Positions 46,844-55,425 of a stretch of DNA of 64,000 nucleotides are shown one piece after another (position 1 is the first letter of the stretch; each line of letters starts with the position of its first letter). A program made the translations under genes and the position numbers. This DNA is from Putridiphycobacter roseus (GTDB lineage: Bacteria > Bacteroidota > Bacteroidia > Flavobacteriales_D > Crocinitomicaceae), in the NCBI RefSeq assembly GCF_003234935.1, contig NZ_QKSB01000012.1:24696-88695 (forward strand), in the 5' to 3' direction. The notes beneath the pieces were generated by a model. That model was not told the origin of the DNA. It made no database searches and saw only the letters and a list, made by a program, of their open reading frames with translations.

Positions 46844-47749
46844 ATGTTAAAAAATTGGATTAGTGCCTTTCGCCTAAGAACACTGCCACTGGCTTTAAGT
46901 ACTGTATTAATGGGAAATGCTTTGGCTGTTTTTAAAGGAGCATTTAATCCTACCATTTTCTGGTTGACCATTCTTACGACTTTACTACTTCAAATTCTTT
47001 CTAATTTAGCTAATGATTATGGTGATGGCATAAAAGGAACAGATAATGTAGACCGTGTTGGGCCAAAAAGAGCCATACAAAGCGGCGCTATATCCCCAAA
47101 ACAAATGAAAACAGCAGTGATTATTTTTGCTTTACTTTCGTTACTCAGTGGTATTGGACTTTTGTTGGTGGCCTTAAAGATGGACCTCATGTTATTTATC
47201 TTTTTCCTCCTAGGAATTGCAGCCATTGGAGCAGCCATTAAATATACCGTAGGTAAATCAGCTTATGGTTATCAGGGATTGGGAGATTTGTTTGTCTTTA
47301 TATTTTTCGGTCTTGTTGGTGTATTAGGTGCTTACTATTTACAAGTTAAAACCATTGACTATTGGATGGCACTTCCAGCCATTGCCATTGGCGCATTTTC
47401 TGCTGCTGTTTTAAACCTCAACAACATGCGTGATATTGAAAATGATGGGAAAGTTGGTAAAAACACCCTAGTCGTAAAGCTTGGATTGAAACATGCTAAA
47501 AAATATCATTACACCTTATTTTTACTGGCATATATCGCCATTTTCACTTTTGTAATGACACAAACTGATGGTAGACAACAAGGTGTTTTGTTAATCATTT
47601 CAGCATTAGTTGGACTGATACACACTTTTCATATTAAAAGAGTAATTTTAGCTAAAGCATATGCCCAATTCGATCCTGAATTAAAAATAGTTGCTTTGAG
47701 TACCTTACTGTTTTCCGTCGCTTGTTTCTTTACCTTTTATCTTTTATAA
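46844..47749 (+). CDS. menA: 1,4-dihydroxy-2-naphthoate polyprenyltransferase
   Basis: Membrane prenyltransferase that attaches the isoprenoid tail in menaquinone synthesis. It has the UbiA-family layout of about eight helices, with the first Asp-rich motif NDYGDGIKGTDNVDR and the second NNMRDIENDGKVGK. The opening LKNWISAFRLRTLPLALSTV is typical of MenA. Length 301 is normal. A -7 box sits four bases upstream of the ATG. No other menaquinone gene is adjacent. Confidence 0.93.
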   Translation: MLKNWISAFRLRTLPLALSTVLMGNALAVFKGAFNPTIFWLTILTTLLLQILSNLANDYGDGIKGTDNVDRVGPKRAIQSGAISPKQMKTAVIIFALLSLLSGIGLLLVALKMDLMLFIFFLLGIAAIGAAIKYTVGKSAYGYQGLGDLFVFIFFGLVGVLGAYYLQVKTIDYWMALPAIAIGAFSAAVLNLNNMRDIENDGKVGKNTLVVKLGLKHAKKYHYTLFLLAYIAIFTFVMTQTDGRQQGVLLIISALVGLIHTFHIKRVILAKAYAQFDPELKIVALSTLLFSVACFFTFYLL

Positions 47750-47799
47750 TATTTAGGCTTAATCTTTGTGACATTATCTTTAAATTTGCTTATACCATT

Positions 47800-48873
47800 A
47801 TGCGCTACCTCATTTTAATTTTATTGCTTCACAGTTTTACTTCGTTTTCGCAAGAAACGTCAGACTGGAATGGTATAGAAAATAATTTAGTTTCGTTATT
47901 AAATGAACTGAGGGCGGCTAAAACAGATGCCGAGTTAGACTTTGCCAATTCAAACTTATACGAAGCAGTTTTAGAAGCTGCTGAAAAGCCAGATGTAATG
48001 ACTTATCAATTTACAAAATTGAACAGCATGTCCACCTTGGTTTCCCCAGACGAAGCATTCAGACTCTTTAACTGGAATGTAGAAACCACACAATTGAACC
48101 ACAAGCACTATTGTATCATGGTAAAGAAAGGGCGTGTTTTTGGAAAGAATGAAATCATAGAATTTAAAGAAGATAAATATACCATTCCACCTAGTCCAAG
48201 AACACAACTTACCCCTAACAAATGGTATGGTGCCTTATATTATAAAATCATTCCGCTTAAAAAGCAAGGAAAGACATTGTATACTGTTTTAGGTTTTAAT
48301 GGTAACACTAGAAGCAGTAATAAAAAAATACTAGAAGTTTTTTGGTTTAGGGGGAATAAATTAAAACTGGGCTATCCTTTATTTGAAGCCAACGAAGAAT
48401 CGACACAAATACAGAAAAGAATATTTTTTGAATATTCTGAAAAAGCTACTGTGAGTGTAAAGTATCTCCCAGCACTAAACAAAATTGTTTTTAATCACTT
48501 AGTTCCAGAAGCAGAAAACCTAAAAGGAATGTATGATTTTTATATTCCTGATTTAACTTATGATGCCTATGTTTGGGATGGCGCAATTTGGCATTACCAA
48601 AAAGACATACAAGTAGGGAATGAATCTAATAAAACCATTAAAAGATATTATACGGATCAAAAAACTGGGGAGACTAAATTTAAAGTCGAAAAAGACACTT
48701 GGATTGACCCTACGGGAGAAGGTTCTGCTGGCACCGGAGAAAAACATACGGCCGTAGTTATTGAAAATGACGGTAAAAAACATTCTGAAAAAAAGAAAAA
48801 AACCAAGGTAAAAAAAGAAAAGAAGATAAAGCAGAATAAGAAAAAACCGCGATCAGCTATCGATATAAAATAA
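47800..48873 (+). CDS. hypothetical exported protein with basic tail
   Basis: A 357-residue exported protein. The ATG at 47800 places a signal peptide (MRYLILILLLHSFTSFSQ) at the start; the longer open frame overlaps menA and is rejected. The body is beta-rich with a repeated Trp/Tyr pattern and segments such as WYGALYYKIIPLKKQGKTLY and LGFNGNTRSSNKKILEVFW. The last 35 residues are extremely Lys-rich. I do not recognise a family. Confidence 0.78.
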   Translation: MRYLILILLLHSFTSFSQETSDWNGIENNLVSLLNELRAAKTDAELDFANSNLYEAVLEAAEKPDVMTYQFTKLNSMSTLVSPDEAFRLFNWNVETTQLNHKHYCIMVKKGRVFGKNEIIEFKEDKYTIPPSPRTQLTPNKWYGALYYKIIPLKKQGKTLYTVLGFNGNTRSSNKKILEVFWFRGNKLKLGYPLFEANEESTQIQKRIFFEYSEKATVSVKYLPALNKIVFNHLVPEAENLKGMYDFYIPDLTYDAYVWDGAIWHYQKDIQVGNESNKTIKRYYTDQKTGETKFKVEKDTWIDPTGEGSAGTGEKHTAVVIENDGKKHSEKKKKTKVKKEKKIKQNKKKPRSAIDIK

Positions 48874-48970
48874 ATAAATATTAAAGTTTATTTACTTCAC
48901 AGTCAACCCTAACCTATTTTTTTACGTTTACTATAGTATAAGCATTTTTTAAATGCCGTAATCCATATAT

Positions 48971-51900
48971 GTGAATAAAGTCTGGTTTTTACTTTTCTTA
49001 TATTTGATGTGCAGTATTGACTTGCATGCACAAGAGATATGCGATAATGGAATAGATGATGATGGAGATGGGTTGATTGATTTATTAGACCAATCAGATT
49101 GTTCTTGCTCTTTAGTTTTTCCCCAACCAAATCAAATGATTCCGAATGCTGGATTTGAGGATACCTTATGCTGTCCATCTGGCATTGCTCAATTAAATTG
49201 TGCAGCAGATTGGATTCAAGCTTCCAATGCCACCAGTGATTATTTTAATACTTGCGATTTTATGTCGGTGATTAGTCCACCAAATTTTCCATTACCTGAT
49301 AGCGGTAGTGGCTATGTTGGCATTATTACTTCAGCAAATTACAATGAATACATAGGTACCTGTTTAGATTCCGTGATGGAAGTTGGCGTTTCGTATACCA
49401 TAAATTTTCATGCCGCATGGGCTTCTGGGAACGATTCTATTGCTTTTACTTTTTTTGGAAATCCCGATTGTAACAACTTACCATGGAATGGCTCTACCTG
49501 TCCAACAGGAATTGATTCCTGGACGGAGTTGGGCGTGCAAACAATGACTTTTGATAGTCTTGGTGAATGGGTTTCCGTTTCATTAACTTTTACCCCTACT
49601 TATGCCATTAATGCCATTGCAATTGGTGGGGCATGCAACGGTTTAGATCCTGCCAGTGGTAGCGTTAATTACTATTATATAGACGATATTAACATTGATA
49701 GTACGAAAAACTTTCCAGGCAACATCTCTTCCTATAATGGTCTTTACTGTCAAGAAGAAGCCATACTCACTGCTGCAACAACTTTAACTGGTGGTACCTG
49801 GCAATGGTACAAAGAAGGAATAGCTTTGGTTGGAGAAACGGATTCAATATTGGACTCTGAACTCTATGGTCTTGGTTTATATTCCGCACTTTATATCTTA
49901 CCGGAAGGCTGCACTAAAATTGACTATTATTTGAGTCCGCCCATTTTTCCAACTGCTAACTTCTCTTATACTATTGACCAATGTACTGGTGAGGCTTCAT
50001 TTACCGACCAATCGAGTATTATTGCCGGTGAAATAGAACATTATACTTGGCACTTTGGGGATTATTTAAATTCGGTTTTAGAAGATCCCGATCACCATTA
50101 TTTAGATACCGGAAATTACGAAGTATTCCACGTGGTATTCTCAGCAGATGGCTGTCCAGATACTACCGTCCAAATCATACCCTATTACTTTGACATGACG
50201 GCAGACTTTGAATTTACATTAAACAATAATACTTATCCTGCAAATGCATTAGACACCATGGACCTTTGTTTTGGAGATTCCCTTGACTTTACAAACATTA
50301 CCAGCATTGTTTTACCCCATACAGCCACATATATGTGGTATTATGGGGATGGTGAAAATAGTAATGCTACCTCTACCAATTACAATTACCCCAGTAGTGG
50401 CACCTATAATGCAATGTTAATTGCATATGCTGATAATGGTTGCACGGATACTATTACCTCCCCTTTTCTGGTACACCCATACCCACAAGCTGACTTTAAT
50501 TTAACTGTAAATGGTGCCACCTATAATGCTAATCCAGCCGCTTTTTATCAGTTTTGTGAAGGAGATAGTATTCATTTAACCAATATTTCAAGTGTGGGGC
50601 AACCAGACTCCATCACCTATTTTTATTGGACTTTAAATGATACGCTCACTTTTTTCAACGATAGTACCTTTTTAATTAATAACCACCTAGAAAACCAAGT
50701 GATTTTATATACAGAAGGTCCAAGCGGTTGCAGTCACTCCGATACATTAAGGTTTAGAAATAATGACTTTCATCAATTTAGTTTTAACGCAACAAAAGAA
50801 ACTTGCTTTGGCGTAAAGGATGCCAATATGACTTTAAATTTTATAGGTGGATCACACCCGGGGACTTATACTTTTACCTTAATAGACCCTAACAATTTAA
50901 TAGCCAACACACAAGTATTGAACGATAGTAGTAATGTCGCTTTTAATAATCTTTACTTTGGCAATTGGAGTATTCAAATTACCAATGAAACTGGTTGTGT
51001 TTGGGATACCGTTTTTAATATAGAAACCATTTCTCCAATGATCAATATATCTCCAAGTGTAAACGCGCCACAATGCTATGGTACAGCAACGGGTTCTATA
51101 GTTGTCAATTCTACAACTCCAGGTAATTTTAGCTTTAATATCCTGAATAATTCTGGACAAGTCATCAATAGTCCCGCTGGAACAAATGCAGCAAACAACT
51201 TAATAGCTGGTGTGTATACCATTCGCATTACTGATTCTTTAGGATGTAACCATCAAATGGATGTAGATTTAATAGACCCAAAAATAATATTGCCTATTTT
51301 TAACTTAACCCACCCCTTATGTCACGGACTATCGACAGGAGTTGCTGCAATAGATACCATATTAGATTACCAAGGTAGTTTTGATTCTCTTATCTATAAT
51401 TGGACCCCGAACTTAACTGGAAATAATGGTCTGGGAGAAACTGAAATCCATGCTATTCCTGCGGGAGAATATGTATTGGAAGTTATAGATGGTGTTGGTT
51501 GCACTGTACATCAAATATTTCATATTTTAGATCCTCCTCCTTTAAAAAGCAGCATGGAGATAGGTTCTCCTACTTACTGCAGAACAGCAAGCTACCAAAA
51601 TGGCAACGGTGTAGTTGCTGGAGCAGGCCTACCAGACTCTTCTGGTGTTGGGAATTTGATTTATCAATGGAAAAATTTGGTAAATGGAGATGAAAGTAAC
51701 TTTTCTACATTTGTAGTGCGCACACCAGGCTTCATGCAGTTAACCATCCAGGACGATAATGGCTGCTCCTTTGTAGATTCTATTTATGTAGATTCTTTGA
51801 ACCCGATAGCAATGTTTAGTGCTTATTCAGACGAGTTCATTAGTCCAACCCAGTATGAAGGTACAGAGTTGATGACGGTAAAATTTGAAAACGAATCACA

Positions 51901-52402
51901 AAACTTTTCGCAAATTGGGAACCCCTTATCTGATACCATTTTTCAATGGAGCTTAGACACAAATGAAGTACCTGACAATTGGTTTTTAAGTTTGGATTAT
52001 GATGAAGCAATAGATACCGTGTATGCTGGTGAAAAAATTTATGAAGTTTGTTTAATTGCTAAAAACTTTAATCATTGCGTCGACATGCATTGTAAATCTA
52101 TCGTTGTACACGACTATCCTTTATTAATAGTGCCTAATGTATTTACCCCTGGTGCCTTTCCTAATAATGAATTCTTCTTTCCCTATGAAGGTATTCAAGA
52201 TTTCCATTGCATCATGATGAATAGGTATGGTTTACCTGTTTATGAATTTACCCATATTGACGATAAGTGGAATGGCGATCATTATTTAAATAATAAACCA
52301 TGTACAGAAGGTGTTTACTTCTATTTGTACGAAGCCATGTCTACAAATGGTACTCCTTTCGAAGGGGAAGGAACGGTCCATTTAATTCGGGCAAAAAAAT
52401 AA
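48971..52402 (+). CDS. large surface protein with PKD domains and type B T9SS sorting domain
   Basis: A 1143-residue secreted protein. Start GTG gives signal peptide MNKVWFLLFLYLMCSIDLHA. Next comes a short metazoan-style CDNGIDDDGDGLIDLLD segment of Asp repeats, then a lectin- or CBM-like domain (about 50-230). PKD-type domains follow with HFGDYLN and WYYGDGENSN motifs, then beta repeats (550-950). The C-terminal 90 residues (VPNVFTPGAFPNNEFF, then RYGLPVYEF and GVYFYLYEA) form a gliding-motility-type (CHU_C / type B) sorting domain. It probably acts in adhesion; the target is unknown. Confidence 0.88.
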   Translation: MNKVWFLLFLYLMCSIDLHAQEICDNGIDDDGDGLIDLLDQSDCSCSLVFPQPNQMIPNAGFEDTLCCPSGIAQLNCAADWIQASNATSDYFNTCDFMSVISPPNFPLPDSGSGYVGIITSANYNEYIGTCLDSVMEVGVSYTINFHAAWASGNDSIAFTFFGNPDCNNLPWNGSTCPTGIDSWTELGVQTMTFDSLGEWVSVSLTFTPTYAINAIAIGGACNGLDPASGSVNYYYIDDINIDSTKNFPGNISSYNGLYCQEEAILTAATTLTGGTWQWYKEGIALVGETDSILDSELYGLGLYSALYILPEGCTKIDYYLSPPIFPTANFSYTIDQCTGEASFTDQSSIIAGEIEHYTWHFGDYLNSVLEDPDHHYLDTGNYEVFHVVFSADGCPDTTVQIIPYYFDMTADFEFTLNNNTYPANALDTMDLCFGDSLDFTNITSIVLPHTATYMWYYGDGENSNATSTNYNYPSSGTYNAMLIAYADNGCTDTITSPFLVHPYPQADFNLTVNGATYNANPAAFYQFCEGDSIHLTNISSVGQPDSITYFYWTLNDTLTFFNDSTFLINNHLENQVILYTEGPSGCSHSDTLRFRNNDFHQFSFNATKETCFGVKDANMTLNFIGGSHPGTYTFTLIDPNNLIANTQVLNDSSNVAFNNLYFGNWSIQITNETGCVWDTVFNIETISPMINISPSVNAPQCYGTATGSIVVNSTTPGNFSFNILNNSGQVINSPAGTNAANNLIAGVYTIRITDSLGCNHQMDVDLIDPKIILPIFNLTHPLCHGLSTGVAAIDTILDYQGSFDSLIYNWTPNLTGNNGLGETEIHAIPAGEYVLEVIDGVGCTVHQIFHILDPPPLKSSMEIGSPTYCRTASYQNGNGVVAGAGLPDSSGVGNLIYQWKNLVNGDESNFSTFVVRTPGFMQLTIQDDNGCSFVDSIYVDSLNPIAMFSAYSDEFISPTQYEGTELMTVKFENESQNFSQIGNPLSDTIFQWSLDTNEVPDNWFLSLDYDEAIDTVYAGEKIYEVCLIAKNFNHCVDMHCKSIVVHDYPLLIVPNVFTPGAFPNNEFFFPYEGIQDFHCIMMNRYGLPVYEFTHIDDKWNGDHYLNNKPCTEGVYFYLYEAMSTNGTPFEGEGTVHLIRAKK

Positions 52403-52471
52403 TTACCTGCTTTAATTTATTCTTGTAGATATTCTGATTATTTGCTACCTTGGTATTCTAATTCGAGAATC

Positions 52472-53197
52472 ATGGTACACGCTAGAAAAATAATTTATTT
52501 CTTCTTTTTTTCATTACTAATTACAGCCTGTAGTTACAATGAAAATGGTATTGTTGGAGACAGTAAAATCGTTACACAAAAAATGGATTTCCATGATTTT
52601 GATGCCCTCGAATTTTCCGGTGTTTTTAATGCGGACTTACATTATGCAGAAAAGGATGAAGTTATTATTTCCTGTAATTCAAATTTAGCCCCCTACTTGG
52701 AAGTCGCACAATTTGGTGAAAAAATAGTCTTTAAATTAAAAGATGGCTATGGGTATCAAAATGCAAATATCAAAGCTACCATCTATTCTAAAAGTATAAA
52801 TACTATTGAAGCTTCAGGCGCAAGTCAGATAAATCTACACGAATTTAAGACTAAAAATTTAAGTATATTCTTATCCGGTGCAACCAAAGTAACCGCACAC
52901 CTATTAGAAACTGATGACATCACAATAGAAGGGTCTGGTGCTTCAAAATTTAGGTTAGATGGATCTACAAAAACATTAAAAGTCAAATTAAGTGGCGCTT
53001 CAAAACTCAAGGGAAAGGAATTAAATGTGCGACAAAACACGATTATTGATTGCTCAGGAGCAAGTGATGTCACCATACATACACATGCTGATATAGTGGC
53101 AAAATTAAGTGGTGCAAGTGATTTAACTTACTATGGTAATGGGCGTATAATCGATCAACAATTAAGTGGTGCATCCAGCATAAAAAGAAAGCAATAA
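52472..53197 (+). CDS. lipoprotein with DUF2807 (GIN-like) beta-helix
   Basis: A 241-residue lipoprotein (lipobox LITAC after a Phe-rich core) beginning at the ATG at 52472, ten codons into the open frame. The DUF2807 domain forms a beta-helix here with seven SGAS/SGAT turns (SGASQI, SGATKV, SGASKF, SGASKL, SGASDV, SGASDL, SGASSI) spaced 19-23 residues apart. Family members are putative adhesin-like envelope proteins. It is transcribed alone. Confidence 0.85.
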   Translation: MVHARKIIYFFFFSLLITACSYNENGIVGDSKIVTQKMDFHDFDALEFSGVFNADLHYAEKDEVIISCNSNLAPYLEVAQFGEKIVFKLKDGYGYQNANIKATIYSKSINTIEASGASQINLHEFKTKNLSIFLSGATKVTAHLLETDDITIEGSGASKFRLDGSTKTLKVKLSGASKLKGKELNVRQNTIIDCSGASDVTIHTHADIVAKLSGASDLTYYGNGRIIDQQLSGASSIKRKQ

Positions 53198-53521
53198 TCG
53201 CCTTTATCCCGTCTATTTTACTTCCTATTCCTTTTTCTAGGTACAATTTATCCTGCGTAAATTACGCCTAAATCTACTTTGTAAAAAAAATAGTCCATAA
53301 TTATTTAATTAAATAAGTTTATAAAACACATTATAAACTATTAATAATCAATCTTAAAAACATTTTTAAACGCTTACAAACGACTATTATTCGTTTACAA
53401 ATGTTTAAAGTACGATTAAAGATTTGATCCTGTCTTTACTTTGTGGTATCGGAAATCAAAAAACAATTCAAACGGACTTCTGAAAAATTACAAACTAGTA
53501 TTAATTATAAAAAACAGTATC
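53198..53521. other. 324-base upstream region of ssb1
   Basis: No gene. A perfect short palindrome GCGTAAATTACGC lies at 53255-53267. The region upstream of ssb1 is very AT-rich with TTTACAAA-like repeats (about 53390-53405). A TTACTTTG at 53436 is near the -7 pattern, but no exact match was found. Confidence 0.35.
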
Positions 53522-53860
53522 ATGAACAATTTAAGAAACAAAGTACAATTAATCGGAAATTTAGGACAAGCACCAGAAATCATTTCATTTGAAAGTGGTA
53601 ACAAATTAGCTAAAATGGTAATGGCGACAAATGAAACTTACAAAAATGCAAAGGGAGAAAAAATAACGGACACGCAATGGCATAATGTCGTTGCTTGGGG
53701 AAAGACAGCGGACATCATTGAGAAGTATGTGCAAAAGGGACAAGAGATTGCTGTAGAAGGCAAAATTGTAAGTCGATCATATGAGACAAAAGAAGGAGAG
53801 AAAAGGTATAGAACCGAAATTCAAGTCAGTGAATTATTGCTTTTGGGTAATAAGAAGTAA
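53522..53860 (+). CDS. ssb: single-stranded DNA-binding protein, short form 1
   Basis: A 112-residue OB-fold SSB. Start MNNLRNKVQLIGNLGQAPEI is chosen over the longer frame from 53441. Typical SSB residues are NKLAKMVMATNE, DTQWHNVVAWGKTADI and GQEIAVEGKIVSRSYE. The protein ends right after the OB fold (LLLGNKK) with no acidic DDDIPF-type tail, so binding to partner proteins by that route is unlikely. A second short SSB gene follows 65 bases later. Confidence 0.92.
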   Translation: MNNLRNKVQLIGNLGQAPEIISFESGNKLAKMVMATNETYKNAKGEKITDTQWHNVVAWGKTADIIEKYVQKGQEIAVEGKIVSRSYETKEGEKRYRTEIQVSELLLLGNKK

Positions 53861-53924
53861 GTTTTAAACCAACGACAACAAATTCAAATTACAAAGATGA
53901 TCACAACCATTAAAAACATTTCTT

Positions 53925-54269
53925 ATGAACACAGTACACAACTCAGTCAATTTAATTGGACGCACAGGTATCAATCCAGTCATCAGAACATTCACCAATG
54001 GGGTGAAATTAGCCAAGTTTTCGTTGGCGACAAATGAAACCATTTTTGATCCCAACGGGAAAACAATCAAAACACAATGGCATAACTTGGTCGCATGGGG
54101 AAAGAAGGCAGAGCTGATTGAAAAGTATGTCAAAAAGGGACAGATGATAGCGGTAGAAGGAAAGTTAATCAATAAAGTATTGACCGACCTCAACGGTAAA
54201 AAGTCTAAACTGACCCAAATACAAGTAGATGAAATTCTGCTCATCAACCAGCAGCTAAAACACGCTTAA
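53925..54269 (+). CDS. single-stranded DNA-binding protein, short form 2
   Basis: A 114-residue SSB paralogue of the preceding gene: VHNSVNLIGRTGINPVIR, then KTQWHNLVAWGKKAELIEKY and GQMIAVEGKLINKV. It also lacks the acidic tail and ends LINQQLKHA. The last 25 codons and downstream sequence are duplicated at 60199-60438. The tandem pair suggests duplication within the family. A strong terminator follows. Confidence 0.9.
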   Translation: MNTVHNSVNLIGRTGINPVIRTFTNGVKLAKFSLATNETIFDPNGKTIKTQWHNLVAWGKKAELIEKYVKKGQMIAVEGKLINKVLTDLNGKKSKLTQIQVDEILLINQQLKHA

Positions 54270-54285
54270 GTTATTTTTTGCAAAC

Positions 54286-54322
54286 AAACCCCCTTTCAGT
54301 GCTTCTGAAAGGGGGTTTTTAA
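54286..54322 (+). terminator. terminator after ssb2
   Basis: AACCCCCTTTCAG pairs with CTGAAAGGGGGTT around TGCTT, then a T-run. A diverged copy lies at 60284-60318. Confidence 0.9.
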
Positions 54323-54385
54323 TTTTAACAAAATAGATAGCTGAAATCTAAGTAATTAGTTTTTTTAATTAAATTAGTGGCACAA

Positions 54386-54434
54386 TAACCTATAAAAGCA
54401 ATAAAGTGCAATAGTGTGCTTTATTCGAATGTTA
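54386..54434 (+). other. attC-like inverted repeat, site A
   Basis: Outer arms TAAC (54386) and GTTA (54431) enclose inner arms AAAGCA (54395) and TGCTTT (54417). Spacers are 5 and 8 bases, so the hairpin is asymmetric like an integron attC site. The strict seven-base core sites are not met. Confidence 0.4.
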
Positions 54435-54589
54435 TACATTATTCCTCCTTTGTGGAAAAACCAAATAATTACTTTAAGCTAACGTTTAATTAGCTGAAAA
54501 AAAGAAAAAAACACGATTGAAAAACAGAAATACTAACGACTGTTTTTCAGAACGATACAAAAACATTAGTCAGAATTAAAAAAACATAA
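54435..54589. other. rest of the gap before the esterase gene
   Basis: With the terminator and site A, this closes a 320-base gap between ssb2 and the esterase. It is A-rich; I see no clear promoter or RNA. Confidence 0.35.
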
Positions 54590-55309
54590 ATGAAAAAACT
54601 AGTCTCTTGCATAATCATATTCAGCCTTTATTTCGTTAGTTATGGACAAGATTTTGAAGTCCCTGATAGTGTTTTACTTGAATTAGAATCAAGGCAGTTT
54701 GAATATACTTATACAGCAAAATTCAGTTACAAAATAGTCTATCCAACAAACTATAATGACTCGACCGAATATAATGTGTTTCTTGGGCTTTCAGGTGGAA
54801 ACGCAAATGAAAAAATAGTAAACTATTGTTACTATACATTGTTTGATTCTAAATATTTCGACAACTATATCACTGTCTTACCTCTTGGCCCTTCAGGAAG
54901 GCCTCTTTCTGAGTTAGACAGTTCTGAGATAAACCATCTTATTGCTGATGTAATGAAAAACCTCAAAGTAACCAATCACAGCTGGGTTGTAGCAGGAACC
55001 TCAATGGGCGGATTAGCTGCATATAATTTTGCCTCTACCCGACCTGAATTATTTGAAGGAATTATAACAATTCCAGGTGGTCTAGGAACCAATGAAGTTT
55101 CTGAGAAATGGAAGAACTACAAAATATTATTAGCTGGTGGTGAATTAGATGAAGCAGATTGGATAAAATTAAATAATAGTACAATGTCGAAACTTAAGGG
55201 AAATGTAAAAAGTGTTGAAGTTTTTACAATTGAAGGACAAGGTCATATTATTTCACCTGATTTTGACATAAATAAAGTTTATAGTAAATATTTCACCCTA
55301 AACAAGTAA
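54590..55309 (+). CDS. exported alpha/beta-hydrolase (esterase-like)
   Basis: A 239-residue exported protein with signal peptide ending near SYGQ. It has an alpha/beta-hydrolase fold: nucleophile elbow GTSMGGLAAYN (Ser about 136), ITVLPLGPSG near the oxyanion region, Asp in LAGGELDEADW and His in GQGHIISPD. The catalytic triad therefore looks complete. It resembles the esterase D / phospholipase-carboxylesterase group. It is the first gene of the cassette-like series and is followed by attC-like site B. Confidence 0.83.
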   Translation: MKKLVSCIIIFSLYFVSYGQDFEVPDSVLLELESRQFEYTYTAKFSYKIVYPTNYNDSTEYNVFLGLSGGNANEKIVNYCYYTLFDSKYFDNYITVLPLGPSGRPLSELDSSEINHLIADVMKNLKVTNHSWVVAGTSMGGLAAYNFASTRPELFEGIITIPGGLGTNEVSEKWKNYKILLAGGELDEADWIKLNNSTMSKLKGNVKSVEVFTIEGQGHIISPDFDINKVYSKYFTLNK

Positions 55310-55313
55310 AACT

Positions 55314-55375
55314 GGCTACAACAAGTTTTATAGTGCATACCATACGGGATACGCACCATACACTATAGGTTAGCA
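55314..55375 (+). other. attC-like inverted repeat, site B
   Basis: GGCTACAAC (55314) faces GGTTAGC (55368), with the inner stem TATAGTG (55329-55335) / CACTATA (55361-55367) and a loop containing CGGGAT and CACCATACAC. It begins five bases after the esterase stop. Much of its inner sequence is shared with site C. Confidence 0.5.
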
Positions 55376-55425
55376 TTAATTAAAAAACGTTACTTATTTC
55401 TAATTCTGTATTACAGTTAATAAAA

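Larger units (their letters stand above)
54188..54441 (+). repeat. left copy of the ssb2-end direct repeat
   Basis: This stretch covers the last 25 or so codons of ssb2, its terminator and about 120 bases downstream including an attC-like hairpin. It is closely matched at 60199-60438, including a 28-base identical run of AT-rich bases and ATTAGTGGCACAATAACCTA. The two copies are in the same orientation and enclose five genes. Confidence 0.85.

Noticed and set aside
47722..47799. Longer start for the exported protein after menA
   Set aside because: It overlaps the menA 3' end and hides the clear signal peptide that begins at 47800.
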